A DNA stretch of 64,000 nt from Pseudomonadota bacterium (GTDB lineage: Bacteria > Desulfobacterota > Desulfobulbia > Desulfobulbales > Desulfocapsaceae), in assembly GCA_018817385.1 (NCBI GenBank), contig JAHIUA010000050.1, positions 42,340 through 106,339 of the forward strand, in the 5' to 3' direction. The translations under genes and the position numbers were made by a program. Shown here one piece after another: positions 18,339-27,183 of the stretch; the stretch's first letter is position 1; the number at the start of each line of letters is the position of its first letter. The notes below the pieces were generated by a model. It saw only the letters and a list, made by a program, of their open reading frames with translations, was not told the DNA's origin and did no database searches.

Positions 18339-18403
18339 AGCAAGGGCTCGCAACGGTGTAAGAGCACCAGATCTGTCCCTGGGGAAGCTTGCGAGCTCTT
18401 GCT
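18339..18403 (+). other. Long stable hairpin, possible structured RNA
   Basis: AGCAAGGGCTCGCAA (18339-18353) pairs along 15 bp with TTGCGAGCTCTTGCT (18389-18403), with one G-U pair, around a 35-base loop that holds an inner GGTG/CACC hairpin. It starts 48 bp after the Cache gene. No T run follows, so it is not a standard terminator; it may be an mRNA 3' structure, a small RNA or a repeat. Confidence 0.55.
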
Positions 18404-18622
18404 CCTCTTGTCCCTCGCTGGTTCAAATGGCAAATGGTTGCTGGAGCCAGGGAAAACAACAGGCTCTCATTGAACCTCCTCCATTACTACCAGGGCATAC
18501 AGAGCCCAAGAGTCCAGGTCTCTTACTGAAACCCTAATGTCGCCATGAGTGATTTAATAATCTATACGGAGAAACGGCTTCGCCCGCCCCCCTCCAGCTC
18601 AATCTGACAAAGGGAGTGCTAG

Positions 18623-18781
18623 GAGCCTGTCGGACTTAGACATAAATCTGCTGCAAATTTGACAAATCGGTCCATATTTCCATAGCTTTTCGTTAAATAG
18701 GCCTGCTATTCGCCTCAAATCCATGAAAATCTGGTCTCGATTTCTCTAATTTTCGCTACGATTCTCTAAATCCGACAGACT
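18623..18781. repeat. MITE-like element with terminal inverted repeats
   Basis: A 159-bp segment bounded by GAGCCTGTCGGACTTAGA on the left and its near-complement TCTAAATCCGACAGACTC on the right. The inside has no open frame of note. Size, ends and setting in non-coding DNA fit a small non-autonomous mobile element or REP-type repeat. Confidence 0.65.
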
Positions 18782-19645
18782 CTAGTAAGTCCGGTTCGTG
18801 GATTACTCCCTTTTCTTCAGAGAAAGCCGCACCTTCTTTTCCTTTCTTACCCCAATGCCTCCTCTATCCCATTTTGGATAGTAGTGAGAACCTTTCCAAA
18901 ACTGGCTGTTTCTCAAAAAAAAACCTTCGCATCTGCGCTTCCCTTGTTGTTTGCAAAATATAATCAGCTTCTTCTAAGTAACAAGATGGTCGCAGTGAAA
19001 TGCATCGAGTACCTCTATTGAGAAAAAATAATCTTCTTTCTCAATAGATAGGAATCCGGCAACTGGAGTGTATTTGAACGACTCGGTTTCTAACCTTCAG
19101 ATGGAAAAAGAAATGAAGATGTAACCTTTTTGTCTCCTCTACGTTTGTAATATAACACCACAAAACAATCGATTCTCTCCAAACGGGTTCACCTTAGTAT
19201 ATGAAAATTACAAATTTAAGCGTATTTCTTGTCAGTTATGCGATTTTTTGCTTATTCCAGTACCTTTGTCTCAGGCTAATGTTTTAGGTAGCTTTGCTGG
19301 GTTGGCAAAAGTTTTTTTTAAAAATGTACCTGTTCAGGTAATGCCCCATGATTGGCAAATAAGCGCTCTGTAACTGTTGAGCAGTGCTTTCTATTCGATC
19401 AGTCAGGACGTTGAAGCGAACTCGTGTTATTCGAGAAGGCCTCAATGGACGAAGAGGGAGTGCTGCTGAATAGTACCAAAAAACAACCCGTAATGGCCTG
19501 ACCATAAAAGGAGGAAAAGGTCGGTTCGACAAATAAAACGTCCATCATATCTTTACCTGTTCGCTACCATTTCTTTTTTTCGTATCAGAAATATTGAACG
19601 TGAAAATGAATATCGAAAATCCGTCGATAAAGGAGAATGAGTATA

Positions 19646-20815
19646 ATGAAAAAGGTGACATTTACGGCGCTGACCCTGGTTTTGACTCTTTTGATCAGTG
19701 TTGCATGGGCCGGCTCAGAGAAAGATTTGGCAAAGCTCGGTGGATTACTCTACAAAGACAAAAACTTATCCTTAAACAAAAACCAGTCCTGCAAGACCTG
19801 TCACCATTCTGCAGCCGGATTTGCAGATCCGGAGAACCTGAGAGATCCCATTAGTTTTCCTGTTTCCGATGGGTCAGATCCGACTTTGTTCGGTGGTCGC
19901 AATGCACCCAGCGCCGCCTATGCCGGCTTCAGTCCCGTATTTTCTTGGGACGATGCCATTGGCGGCTATGTTGGCGGCATGTTTTGGGACGGACGGGCAA
20001 CAGGTAAGAGATTAGGGGATCCACTGGCCGAGCAGGCCTTGGGACCTTTTTTAAATCCCGTTGAGATGGGCATGGAAAAAGCGGCGGTGGTTCTAGCGGT
20101 ATCAGTCTCCAATTATGCAGATTTGTTTGCAAGAGTCTTCCGTGGGACTGACTTTACGGATGTCGATGGAACCTATGATAATATCGGCAGAGCCATTGCC
20201 GCTTTTGAGCGGGGCGCAACGGTTACCCAATTCAACTCACTATTTGATAAATTCTGGGCTGCCTGTCGCCAAAGAGGTATCGATGTGAGTAGTATCGACA
20301 CAGCCACCAATCTGACGACGTTGCCGGAGGGCATCCTGAGTGCTACTCAGCTGCAAGGACTTGCTCTTTTTAATGATACGGCTAAAGGGAATTGTGCAGC
20401 CTGTCACCCGACTACGGATTATATCGACTCAGCCGGAACCCTTCATCCACCGCTTTTCACGGATTTCAGCTATGACAATATCGGCCTCCCCACCAATCCT
20501 CGAGTTGAATATCTTTCGGGAGTAGCTCCACCTGACTTGGGCCTGGGAGGTTTCGTGGAGGATTCCAGCCAAGATGGTAAATTTAAAGTGCCTACCCTTC
20601 GCAATGTTGCCAAATCCGCGCCTTACGGACACAATGGCTATTTTCCGACCCTTCAAGAGATCGTCATTTTTTTTAATACCCGGGATGCAGGGATGTGGGA
20701 CGATCCAGAAGTAGCGGCAACCGTAAATTTCACAGAACTTGGCGAGCTGGGTTTGACTCGCCAGGAAGAGTTACAACTTGTATCTTTTCTAGGAACTTTG
20801 ACTGACCAAGAATAA
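19646..20815 (+). CDS. Dihaem cytochrome c peroxidase (MauG/CcpA family)
   Basis: Periplasmic peroxidase that reduces H2O2 with electrons from small cytochromes. The 389-residue protein has a signal peptide (cleaved near AWA-GSE), two c-haem motifs, CKTCH in the N-terminal domain and CAACH in the second, and the family segments MFWDGRA, NPVEMG and FKVPTLRNVAKSAPYGHNG. ATG 19646 is preferred over ATG 19637, because the GGAG site is too close to the latter. It sits alone between gene-poor stretches. It likely protects this anaerobe from oxygen by-products; some MauG relatives do other oxidations. Confidence 0.92.
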   Translation: MKKVTFTALTLVLTLLISVAWAGSEKDLAKLGGLLYKDKNLSLNKNQSCKTCHHSAAGFADPENLRDPISFPVSDGSDPTLFGGRNAPSAAYAGFSPVFSWDDAIGGYVGGMFWDGRATGKRLGDPLAEQALGPFLNPVEMGMEKAAVVLAVSVSNYADLFARVFRGTDFTDVDGTYDNIGRAIAAFERGATVTQFNSLFDKFWAACRQRGIDVSSIDTATNLTTLPEGILSATQLQGLALFNDTAKGNCAACHPTTDYIDSAGTLHPPLFTDFSYDNIGLPTNPRVEYLSGVAPPDLGLGGFVEDSSQDGKFKVPTLRNVAKSAPYGHNGYFPTLQEIVIFFNTRDAGMWDDPEVAATVNFTELGELGLTRQEELQLVSFLGTLTDQE

Positions 20816-20946
20816 GGAATACGAAAGAACTTCATTGAGGTCATTCCATTCACCAGTTGTTGCGAACAGGACTGAAAAGTAAGTTGTCTTATGCTTGTTA
20901 CAGCCACGGAAGAAGCTTAACCCGCCATTTATGGGGGGAAATGTTC

Positions 20947-21396
20947 ATGGATATCCAAGAAAACCGGATTGGGAAGACAGCTGTTTTTGTCTGCCAGACA
21001 ATTCTGTTGCTTGGTACCGCAGTTATGCCGGTTCAGGACGAGATATTGGCTGCCGAGGAAATGGTCCGCTGACAGTTGGTGAATGCCGGAATTATAGAGA
21101 AAGGTGAGTCGGTTATTACTGATCAGGGTGCAATTGTTGATGGGTAACTCGTTGAAGCTACTGCTATGCCTTTGGCGCTGCACCGATAGCGGAGAGAGGG
21201 GATTTCGACTTACCTGCTCAAGCCTTTCTGTTCCAATTGAAATGCTTCATCAGCACTCAGACGTCTGGTACAGCAAGGGGACCTCTGGATGATCACAGAT
21301 CAGAACATTGATCGAGAGAAACTCGAAGTTGAGCATAACAGTGCAAACGTGAAAAGGATCTTTACTGCTGAGTTGCCCTCCGGGCCTACAAGGTAA
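20947..21396 (+). pseudogene. Possible decayed small secreted-protein gene
   Basis: A single reading frame of 149 codons from ATG 20947 (GGGGGGAA upstream) is broken by four in-frame stops at 21070 (TGA), 21145 (TAA), 21187 (TAG) and 21238 (TGA). The pieces read like protein: a hydrophobic start (TAVFVCQTILLLGTAVMP), then LVNAGIIEKGESVITDQG, STYLLKPF and LRRLVQQGDLWMITDQN. A random frame of this length would average about seven stops, so the statistics alone are weak. The family is not recognised. A strong hairpin follows 28 bp after the end. Confidence 0.35.
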
Positions 21397-21423
21397 AGGC
21401 CTAATCGTTCCCCCTATAATGAA

Positions 21424-21459
21424 GCCGCAGGGAAGAGGGCAATCCTTCTTCCCTGCGGC
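21424..21459. terminator. Perfect 13-bp hairpin
   Basis: GCCGCAGGGAAGA (21424-21436) and TCTTCCCTGCGGC (21447-21459) pair perfectly around a 10-base loop. Its position just after the possible pseudogene suggests a former terminator, but there is no T run on either side. Confidence 0.45.
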
Positions 21460-22413
21460 CTGCTGTCAGGTATCATACTATCTTTTGAGTAGCACTCTCT
21501 GCCCCAGGTTGCCCTGTCTCCCCGAGCATTTCCTCGCCTCACTCTTTTCTTTATTCCTCTCTGGTAAGGTCTTGACTGTTTGTAATGTGACGTCCTCAAC
21601 CATTCCGGGCCTGCTTTTTGCGTGCATTCAATTGCAGCACCATTTTTTTTGCTTGTGAGGGGCGGTGCTTATAAGATGATGAGCAACGTTGCGTTAGCTC
21701 CATTGCTGGCAAAAGATCTGATTGGCAAAAGGGTTACGTTGAGCAGGAGCACAAAAACGACCTGTAAACGTTTTACTCTGGGCAGTTAAAAAAAAATGAA
21801 TAAGGAGCTCATTTGAAAATATCCAGGAAAGACCTGGGGATCTGTGTATCAGGACGGGAATGGATTGAAAATGATGGCACCTTGTAATTTTGAGAAGAGA
21901 GCTGCTTGTCTATTTCGCGGGAAAAGATGATCTGGGTGGGATTTGAAAGGCAATTTCAGGATACTCATCATTGATTTTCAGTCGTCCCGATAAGGTTTGG
22001 AAAAAAGATACCTAACGGGCAGTTGGCGGTTATGTCTATTTTTAGCATCTGACACCCTGGATTCTTAATCGAGAGATAGTTGAAGAAAAAACTTGGAGCA
22101 AGGCAAGGCGTCAGGTAGTATTAGTAATACTGGTTAGTTGAGATGCTTGGCGAACACAATGTATCTGTTGCCCTATACTCTTTTTCAAGGTTTTCTTGTT
22201 CACTTCTATTTGATCTCTTCTCTTTTGAAAAATGTCATTTTTCAGTAATTCTCTGAAGATATTAAAATAGTTGAGATTGCCCTTCGTCTGGACACCTCCA
22301 CAAAAGGAGACGAATAAGGACTTGGAATAAAGAGTCAAGGGATATGGAAGAGTTGTCGCTAACCACAGAGAGGAAGCAGGAAATTTTCCAAAAATCGAGA
22401 GTCAGAGCAGTGT

Positions 22414-25239
22414 ATGGAAATTGATTTTCTAGAAAGCCTGGAAATTGTAAGCCAGGCAATGAGTAGGGACAGGGACGTCGATCATATTATTGACGATGTC
22501 CTTGAGGCTGTATTTTCCATATTCGCCTGTGATCGAATATGGCTTGTTTATCTCTGTGACCTAGGGTCTGAGACATTTCGAGTGCTTGCTGAAAAAAACA
22601 AACCTGAGTATCCGGGGGCCTTTACTTCCGGTGAGGAGTTGCCAATCACGGCAGAGGCGGCTGAAACCATCAGAAAAGCGCTCACTTTCAACTCGCCAGC
22701 TGTGTTTGATCCCGAGTCTGGAAATAAAATAGATGATGTCTCTGCTCAATTTTCAGTCCTTTCTATGATCCTGATGGCTATTCATCCGAAAACGGGAGAA
22801 CCTTGGATGTTTGGCATGCACCAATGTTCGTATCCCCGTGTGTGGACACGATATGAGCAGCTCCTTTTTCAAGAGATCAGTTGTCGTGTTGTGGAAGGTC
22901 TCAGTAATCTTATCCTGCTCCGGGACCTGAAAAAATCTGAGCTTAAATATCGCCGTTTCTTTACAACAGTTCGAAATGGATGGGCTTATCATAAAACCAT
23001 TACCAATGGAGAAGGTGTACCTGTTGATTATATTTTTTTGGAAGTCAACAAAGCCTTTGAAGATCTGACCGGATTGAAAGGTGAATACATTATCGACAAG
23101 CCGATTACAGAAGTATTCTCCGACGACAAAGAGATGCTGGCGGATTGGATCAATAAATTTGGTAAGGTATCCATATCTCAAGAAAGTATTGCTTTTGAAG
23201 GCTATCTCAAGAGTACCCGGACGTGGTATTCTGTTTCGGTGTCAAGTCCTGAGAAGGGCTATTTTATAACAGTTTTTGAAGATATATCTGAACGGAAGAG
23301 TGCTGAACAAATCTTACGGGAAAGTGAAGAAAGATACGCCCTGGCACAACTGGCGGCAAAAGTTGGCACATGGGATTGGAATATTAACAAAGATCTTCTT
23401 ACATGGTCGGAGCAGATTGAACCTATGTTTGGTTTCAGCAAAGGCCAATTTTCTAAAAGCTATGACGCCTTCCTCGATTGTGTCCACCCGGAAGACCGTA
23501 ATTATGTCAAGAATTCCGTCTATGATACGCTTCATGAAGGAAAAGAATTTGATATTGAGCATCGAATAATATGGCCTGACGGGTCGATTCGGTGGCTTTC
23601 AGAAAAAGGGAATGTCTTTCCGGCTCAAGGAGGAAGGCCGTACCGTATGCTTGGGGCCGTCATTGATATTACTGATAAGAAAGAGTTGGTTGAACGATTA
23701 CGGACCGTTTTGGATAGCATTGATTCACTTGTTTACGTTGCTGATATGGAAACGTACGAGCTCTTATTTGTGAACAAATACGGTCGGTCTAGATGGGGGG
23801 ATTTTACTGGTAAGATCTGTTGGCAGACTCTGCAATCCGGTCAAATGGGACCGTGTGCGTTTTGTACCAATGACAAGTTGTTCGATGCGGATTCAAATCC
23901 CACCGAACCGTATATCTGGGAGTTTCAAAATACTGTAACGCATGAATGGTATGAGTGTCGTGATCAAGCAATAAACTGGTTGGATGGACGAATTGTGCGA
24001 ATGGAAATCGCCTCCAATATATCGCAACGTAAAGTGGCTGAAGAACAAAAAATAAAACTTGAAAATCAGCTTCGTCAGGCCCAAAAAATGGAGTCCGTTG
24101 GTACCTTGGCTGGTGGTATTGCTCATGATTTTAATAATATTCTCAGTATAATCCTTGGGTATGCTGATATGGCAAGAACAAGTAGTGGCCCATTGTCGGA
24201 AACTGCCAAAGAATTGGATGAAGTCTTAAGAGCAGGAAATAGAGCAAAAGAACTTATTAAACAGATACTCACTTTCAGTCGGCAAGCAAATACAGAACGT
24301 GTTTTTGTGCAACCTATAAGTATTGTTGAGGAAGTTGTGAAAATGCTTCGCTCCTCATTACCAACAACTATTGAGATTACTCTAGATGTTGATCGTAAAA
24401 CTGGAGTTGTGTTTGCTGATCCAACCCAAATTCAGCAAATAGTGATGAACCTCTGTACCAATGCCTTCCATGCTATGGAAGAAACAGGTGGCAAGCTTGA
24501 TATAGTGCTCAAGGAGACAAGGCTCAGCGCCGAGGACGTCGCAAAAGAACCAGGTGTTGAGGTCGGTAATTTTGTTCAACTCTCAATTTGTGATTCAGGT
24601 CCAGGGATCGTTCAGGAGATACAAAATAAAATTTTTGATCCATATTTCACAACGAAAGAGGCTGGCAAGGGGACAGGCCTGGGGCTTTCTGTGGTCCATG
24701 GCATCGTAAAAAGCTGTGGAGGGTTTATTGCTCTTGACAGTGAAGTTGGCAAAGGTACTGCTGTTCATGTATTTATACCTGCTCTTGCTGGGGAGGGGGT
24801 TACCGAAGGCGAAGATACTGACGAGATTCCAGTGGGTACGGAACACATTCTTTTCGTTGATGACGAAGCAGTGATCGCCAGGATGGGCAAAAGTATGTTT
24901 GAGAGGCTTGGATATAAGGTGACCTTAAGTGTAACCGGTGTTGAAGCCTGGCAGGTCTTTCAAAACAAGCCTGATCAATTCGATCTTATCATCACCGATC
25001 AGACCATGCCAGGCATGACAGGAGTAGAACTTGCCGGACGGATACTGCAGGTACGTCCTGATATCCCTATTATTCTCTGTACTGGGTACAGCAGCATCAT
25101 TTCTGAAGAAAAAGCTAAAGCGCTTGGTATAAGTGAGTTTATCTTGAAGCCGTTTTCAAAAAAAGACATTGCAAAACGGATACGGAAGGTGCTGAATGGT
25201 GAATCGATGCTCTCTGAGGGCAGTATTCTCTCCGGTTGA
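22414..25239 (+). CDS. Cytoplasmic hybrid sensor histidine kinase (GAF-PAS3-HisKA-HATPase-REC)
   Basis: A 941-residue phosphorelay sensor with no membrane helix or signal peptide, so it reads an internal cue. Domains in order: GAF (about 10-170), PAS (175-298), PAS with PAC (300-425), PAS (427-550), HisKA with phospho-accepting histidine in GGIAHDFNN (near 573), HATPase with GTGLGLSVVHG (665-790), and a receiver (805-920) with VDDE, an aspartate in LIITDQTMPG and the conserved lysine LKPFS. The third PAS contains GPCAFC, a cysteine pair that might bind metal or sense redox. No separate response regulator is adjacent; its own receiver or a distant partner must pass on the signal. Confidence 0.93.
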   Translation: MEIDFLESLEIVSQAMSRDRDVDHIIDDVLEAVFSIFACDRIWLVYLCDLGSETFRVLAEKNKPEYPGAFTSGEELPITAEAAETIRKALTFNSPAVFDPESGNKIDDVSAQFSVLSMILMAIHPKTGEPWMFGMHQCSYPRVWTRYEQLLFQEISCRVVEGLSNLILLRDLKKSELKYRRFFTTVRNGWAYHKTITNGEGVPVDYIFLEVNKAFEDLTGLKGEYIIDKPITEVFSDDKEMLADWINKFGKVSISQESIAFEGYLKSTRTWYSVSVSSPEKGYFITVFEDISERKSAEQILRESEERYALAQLAAKVGTWDWNINKDLLTWSEQIEPMFGFSKGQFSKSYDAFLDCVHPEDRNYVKNSVYDTLHEGKEFDIEHRIIWPDGSIRWLSEKGNVFPAQGGRPYRMLGAVIDITDKKELVERLRTVLDSIDSLVYVADMETYELLFVNKYGRSRWGDFTGKICWQTLQSGQMGPCAFCTNDKLFDADSNPTEPYIWEFQNTVTHEWYECRDQAINWLDGRIVRMEIASNISQRKVAEEQKIKLENQLRQAQKMESVGTLAGGIAHDFNNILSIILGYADMARTSSGPLSETAKELDEVLRAGNRAKELIKQILTFSRQANTERVFVQPISIVEEVVKMLRSSLPTTIEITLDVDRKTGVVFADPTQIQQIVMNLCTNAFHAMEETGGKLDIVLKETRLSAEDVAKEPGVEVGNFVQLSICDSGPGIVQEIQNKIFDPYFTTKEAGKGTGLGLSVVHGIVKSCGGFIALDSEVGKGTAVHVFIPALAGEGVTEGEDTDEIPVGTEHILFVDDEAVIARMGKSMFERLGYKVTLSVTGVEAWQVFQNKPDQFDLIITDQTMPGMTGVELAGRILQVRPDIPIILCTGYSSIISEEKAKALGISEFILKPFSKKDIAKRIRKVLNGESMLSEGSILSG

Positions 25240-25404
25240 CCATAGAACTGTAATAACTTTCATACTGCGACCAGCTGTAACTTCGAGGGATTTCAAATTG
25301 AATTAACTAAAAAAAACTGAGAAGATTAATCTGTCCATTCCATGTTATATAATAAATGTAAGCCTAAAGACGAGTAACGGAGAACCTGAAGCCTAAGAGT
25401 AAAG

Positions 25405-26691
25405 ATGATATCAATTCCTTTATCTAAAAAAGAATTTTTTAAAATAATTCTCCCGCCTGTTGTGGCAATCATTCTTTTCGTGGTCACAGTCTTCGGGTAC
25501 CTCCTACCCAACTTTAAGACGACTCTTATTGATCAGCAAAAATATATGCTCCGCCAACTGGTCAATACGGCGTGGAATATGATTGAGGTTGTTGGCAAAG
25601 AAGAGACGCTTGGCCATATTACGCGAGAGCAAGGACAGGAAATTGTTGCGGAGCATCTTCGAGGCATGCGTTACGGGGATGATAATCTCGATTATTTCTG
25701 GATCAACGACACGCGCCCCTATATGATAATGCATCCCTATCGACCAGATTTGGAAGGCAAAGATGTTGGCGAATTCCTTGATCCCATGGAGAAGGCTTTA
25801 TTTCAAGAAGTAAAGGAGATAGGGCTTAATGATGGTGAAGGATTTATCGTGTATGAGTGGCAGTGGAAAGATGATCCGACTCGCACTGAGCCAAAACTCT
25901 CATTTGTGAAAATCTATTCGCCGTGGGGCTGGATTGTCGGAACCGGTGTCTATCTAAATGATGTTAATGACAAAATAGCCAAATTTTCCCAGAAGGTGGT
26001 GGTGTTTTGCGGAGGTATCATTTTTTTGGTTTCATTACTTACCTCCTTTATAATTATTCAATCGTTAAAATGTTTAAGAAGACGCCAGAAGGCTGAAGCT
26101 GAACTCAACAAAAATAAAGATCATCTGGAATTTCTAGTCGCAAGTCGTACCGCCGAGCTGTCTCAAGAAATTAGCGAAAGAAAAAAACTTGAGGAGGAGC
26201 TTAAACGTATTACGATTACAGATGAGCTGACTGGGCTCTACAATCGCAGGGGGTTCATGAACTTGGCTGAGAAACAGCTTCAGATGGCTACTCGACACAA
26301 TAATGTGTTGTTCCTCCTCTATATGGATCTCGATAACATGAAATATATAAATGATCATTTCGGCCATGAGATGGGAGACAGTGCACTGATAGAAACAGGC
26401 AGGATATTGAAAGACGTTTTCCGGGAATCTGATATTATCAGTCGCCTGGGAGGGGACGAATTTGCCGCCCTGATTCTTGGCCTCTCAGAAGAAGAAAAAG
26501 GTCAGGCGGTCATGAACAGATTTCAAGAGCAGTTGGAACGCTCTAATTCTCAGGGAGAAAGGCCATATGAATTATTAATCAGTATTGGTTTGACCCGTTA
26601 TGACTCTGATATCCACTGTTCAATAGATGATCTTCTGTCTGAGGCCGACAGCCGAATGTATGAACAAAAAAACAAGGCAAAAGGGGTATAG
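25405..26691 (+). CDS. Membrane Cache-GGDEF diguanylate cyclase
   Basis: A 428-residue protein with a membrane helix at about 13-33, a periplasmic Cache domain (35-195; DYFWINDTRPYMIMHP and GWIVGTGVYLNDV are typical of sCache_2), a second helix at about 200-222, a coiled coil, and a GGDEF domain. The catalytic GGDEF is intact (349-353), with RESD five residues before it as an inhibitory site, so it should make c-di-GMP and be feedback-controlled. It lies 165 bp after the hybrid kinase gene in the same direction; whether the two are co-transcribed is unclear. Confidence 0.93.
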   Translation: MISIPLSKKEFFKIILPPVVAIILFVVTVFGYLLPNFKTTLIDQQKYMLRQLVNTAWNMIEVVGKEETLGHITREQGQEIVAEHLRGMRYGDDNLDYFWINDTRPYMIMHPYRPDLEGKDVGEFLDPMEKALFQEVKEIGLNDGEGFIVYEWQWKDDPTRTEPKLSFVKIYSPWGWIVGTGVYLNDVNDKIAKFSQKVVVFCGGIIFLVSLLTSFIIIQSLKCLRRRQKAEAELNKNKDHLEFLVASRTAELSQEISERKKLEEELKRITITDELTGLYNRRGFMNLAEKQLQMATRHNNVLFLLYMDLDNMKYINDHFGHEMGDSALIETGRILKDVFRESDIISRLGGDEFAALILGLSEEEKGQAVMNRFQEQLERSNSQGERPYELLISIGLTRYDSDIHCSIDDLLSEADSRMYEQKNKAKGV

Positions 26692-27135
26692 GAAGTTCAG
26701 GGAAAGTTGCAGGGGGGAGGAGCGGTGAAATCCTGAGGGCAGATATTCATTAAGATTTTATTGGTAGCGATTATGACTTGTAGCGACTCTTTACAATGCA
26801 AATGTTCCACTTGTCTGATAGTAGAATAAGCCAAAATGGTGTAATGATACCCAAGATCTTATTCCATCATAGTCAAAAAAAGCTAAAAAGATGCAATCCA
26901 AAGGGTAAGCGGCGAGATACTTCTAAGGAGTATTTCCCCTAAGAGAGAGTTCTCGCAATGATTTCATACAATGCAAAAGAGTGTCATATGAATACATAAA
27001 AATAGGCGCAGCTCACTGAAAGAGTCCTGTAAGAAATATGACCCGAATCGCTGCCCTGTCTCGTTGTTCAAGTGTTGATGCCATCGCTCGTTCGTTCCTG
27101 GTTACGCCGTTAGCAGAATAAAGGGGATCCCCCTG
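26692..27135. other. Intergenic before dbpA
   Basis: No coding sequence recognised. The last bases carry AAGGGG and the short palindrome AGGGGATCCCCCT, which overlaps the apparent ribosome binding site of the small leader frame at 27136. Confidence 0.5.
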
Positions 27136-27183
27136 ATGAAAGAACAACTCAATTTCTATACCTTAACAAAAGACCAGCCATGA
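27136..27183 (+). CDS. Possible 15-residue leader peptide of dbpA
   Basis: ATG 27136 has AAGGGG about 9 bases upstream and encodes MKEQLNFYTLTKDQP, whose TGA stop overlaps the ATG of dbpA (ATGA). The dbpA start itself has no good ribosome binding site, so its translation may depend on ribosomes finishing this peptide. The palindrome over the leader's binding site could hide it. Too short to be judged by composition; the arrangement is the evidence. Confidence 0.4.
   Translation: MKEQLNFYTLTKDQP

Larger units (their letters stand above)
18291..19645. other. Gene-poor 1.35-kb stretch with repeat elements
   Basis: Holds the long hairpin at 18339-18403 and the inverted-repeat element at 18623-18781. 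From 18800 to 19600 no gene is recognised; a minus-strand frame at 19284-19532 has no start signal or known sequence and is more likely noise or a relic. Confidence 0.5.
20816..22413. other. Gene-poor 1.6-kb stretch
   Basis: Contains the probable pseudogene at 20947-21396 and a perfect hairpin at 21424-21459. The rest, 21460-22413, has no recognisable gene. Confidence 0.5.

Noticed and set aside
18410..18470. TTCAAAT resembling a tRNA T-loop
   Set aside because: No matching acceptor stem, anticodon arm or T-stem could be built around it.
19284..19532. Minus-strand frame of 82 codons
   Set aside because: No start signal and no family; possibly a transposase-tail relic but I cannot support that.
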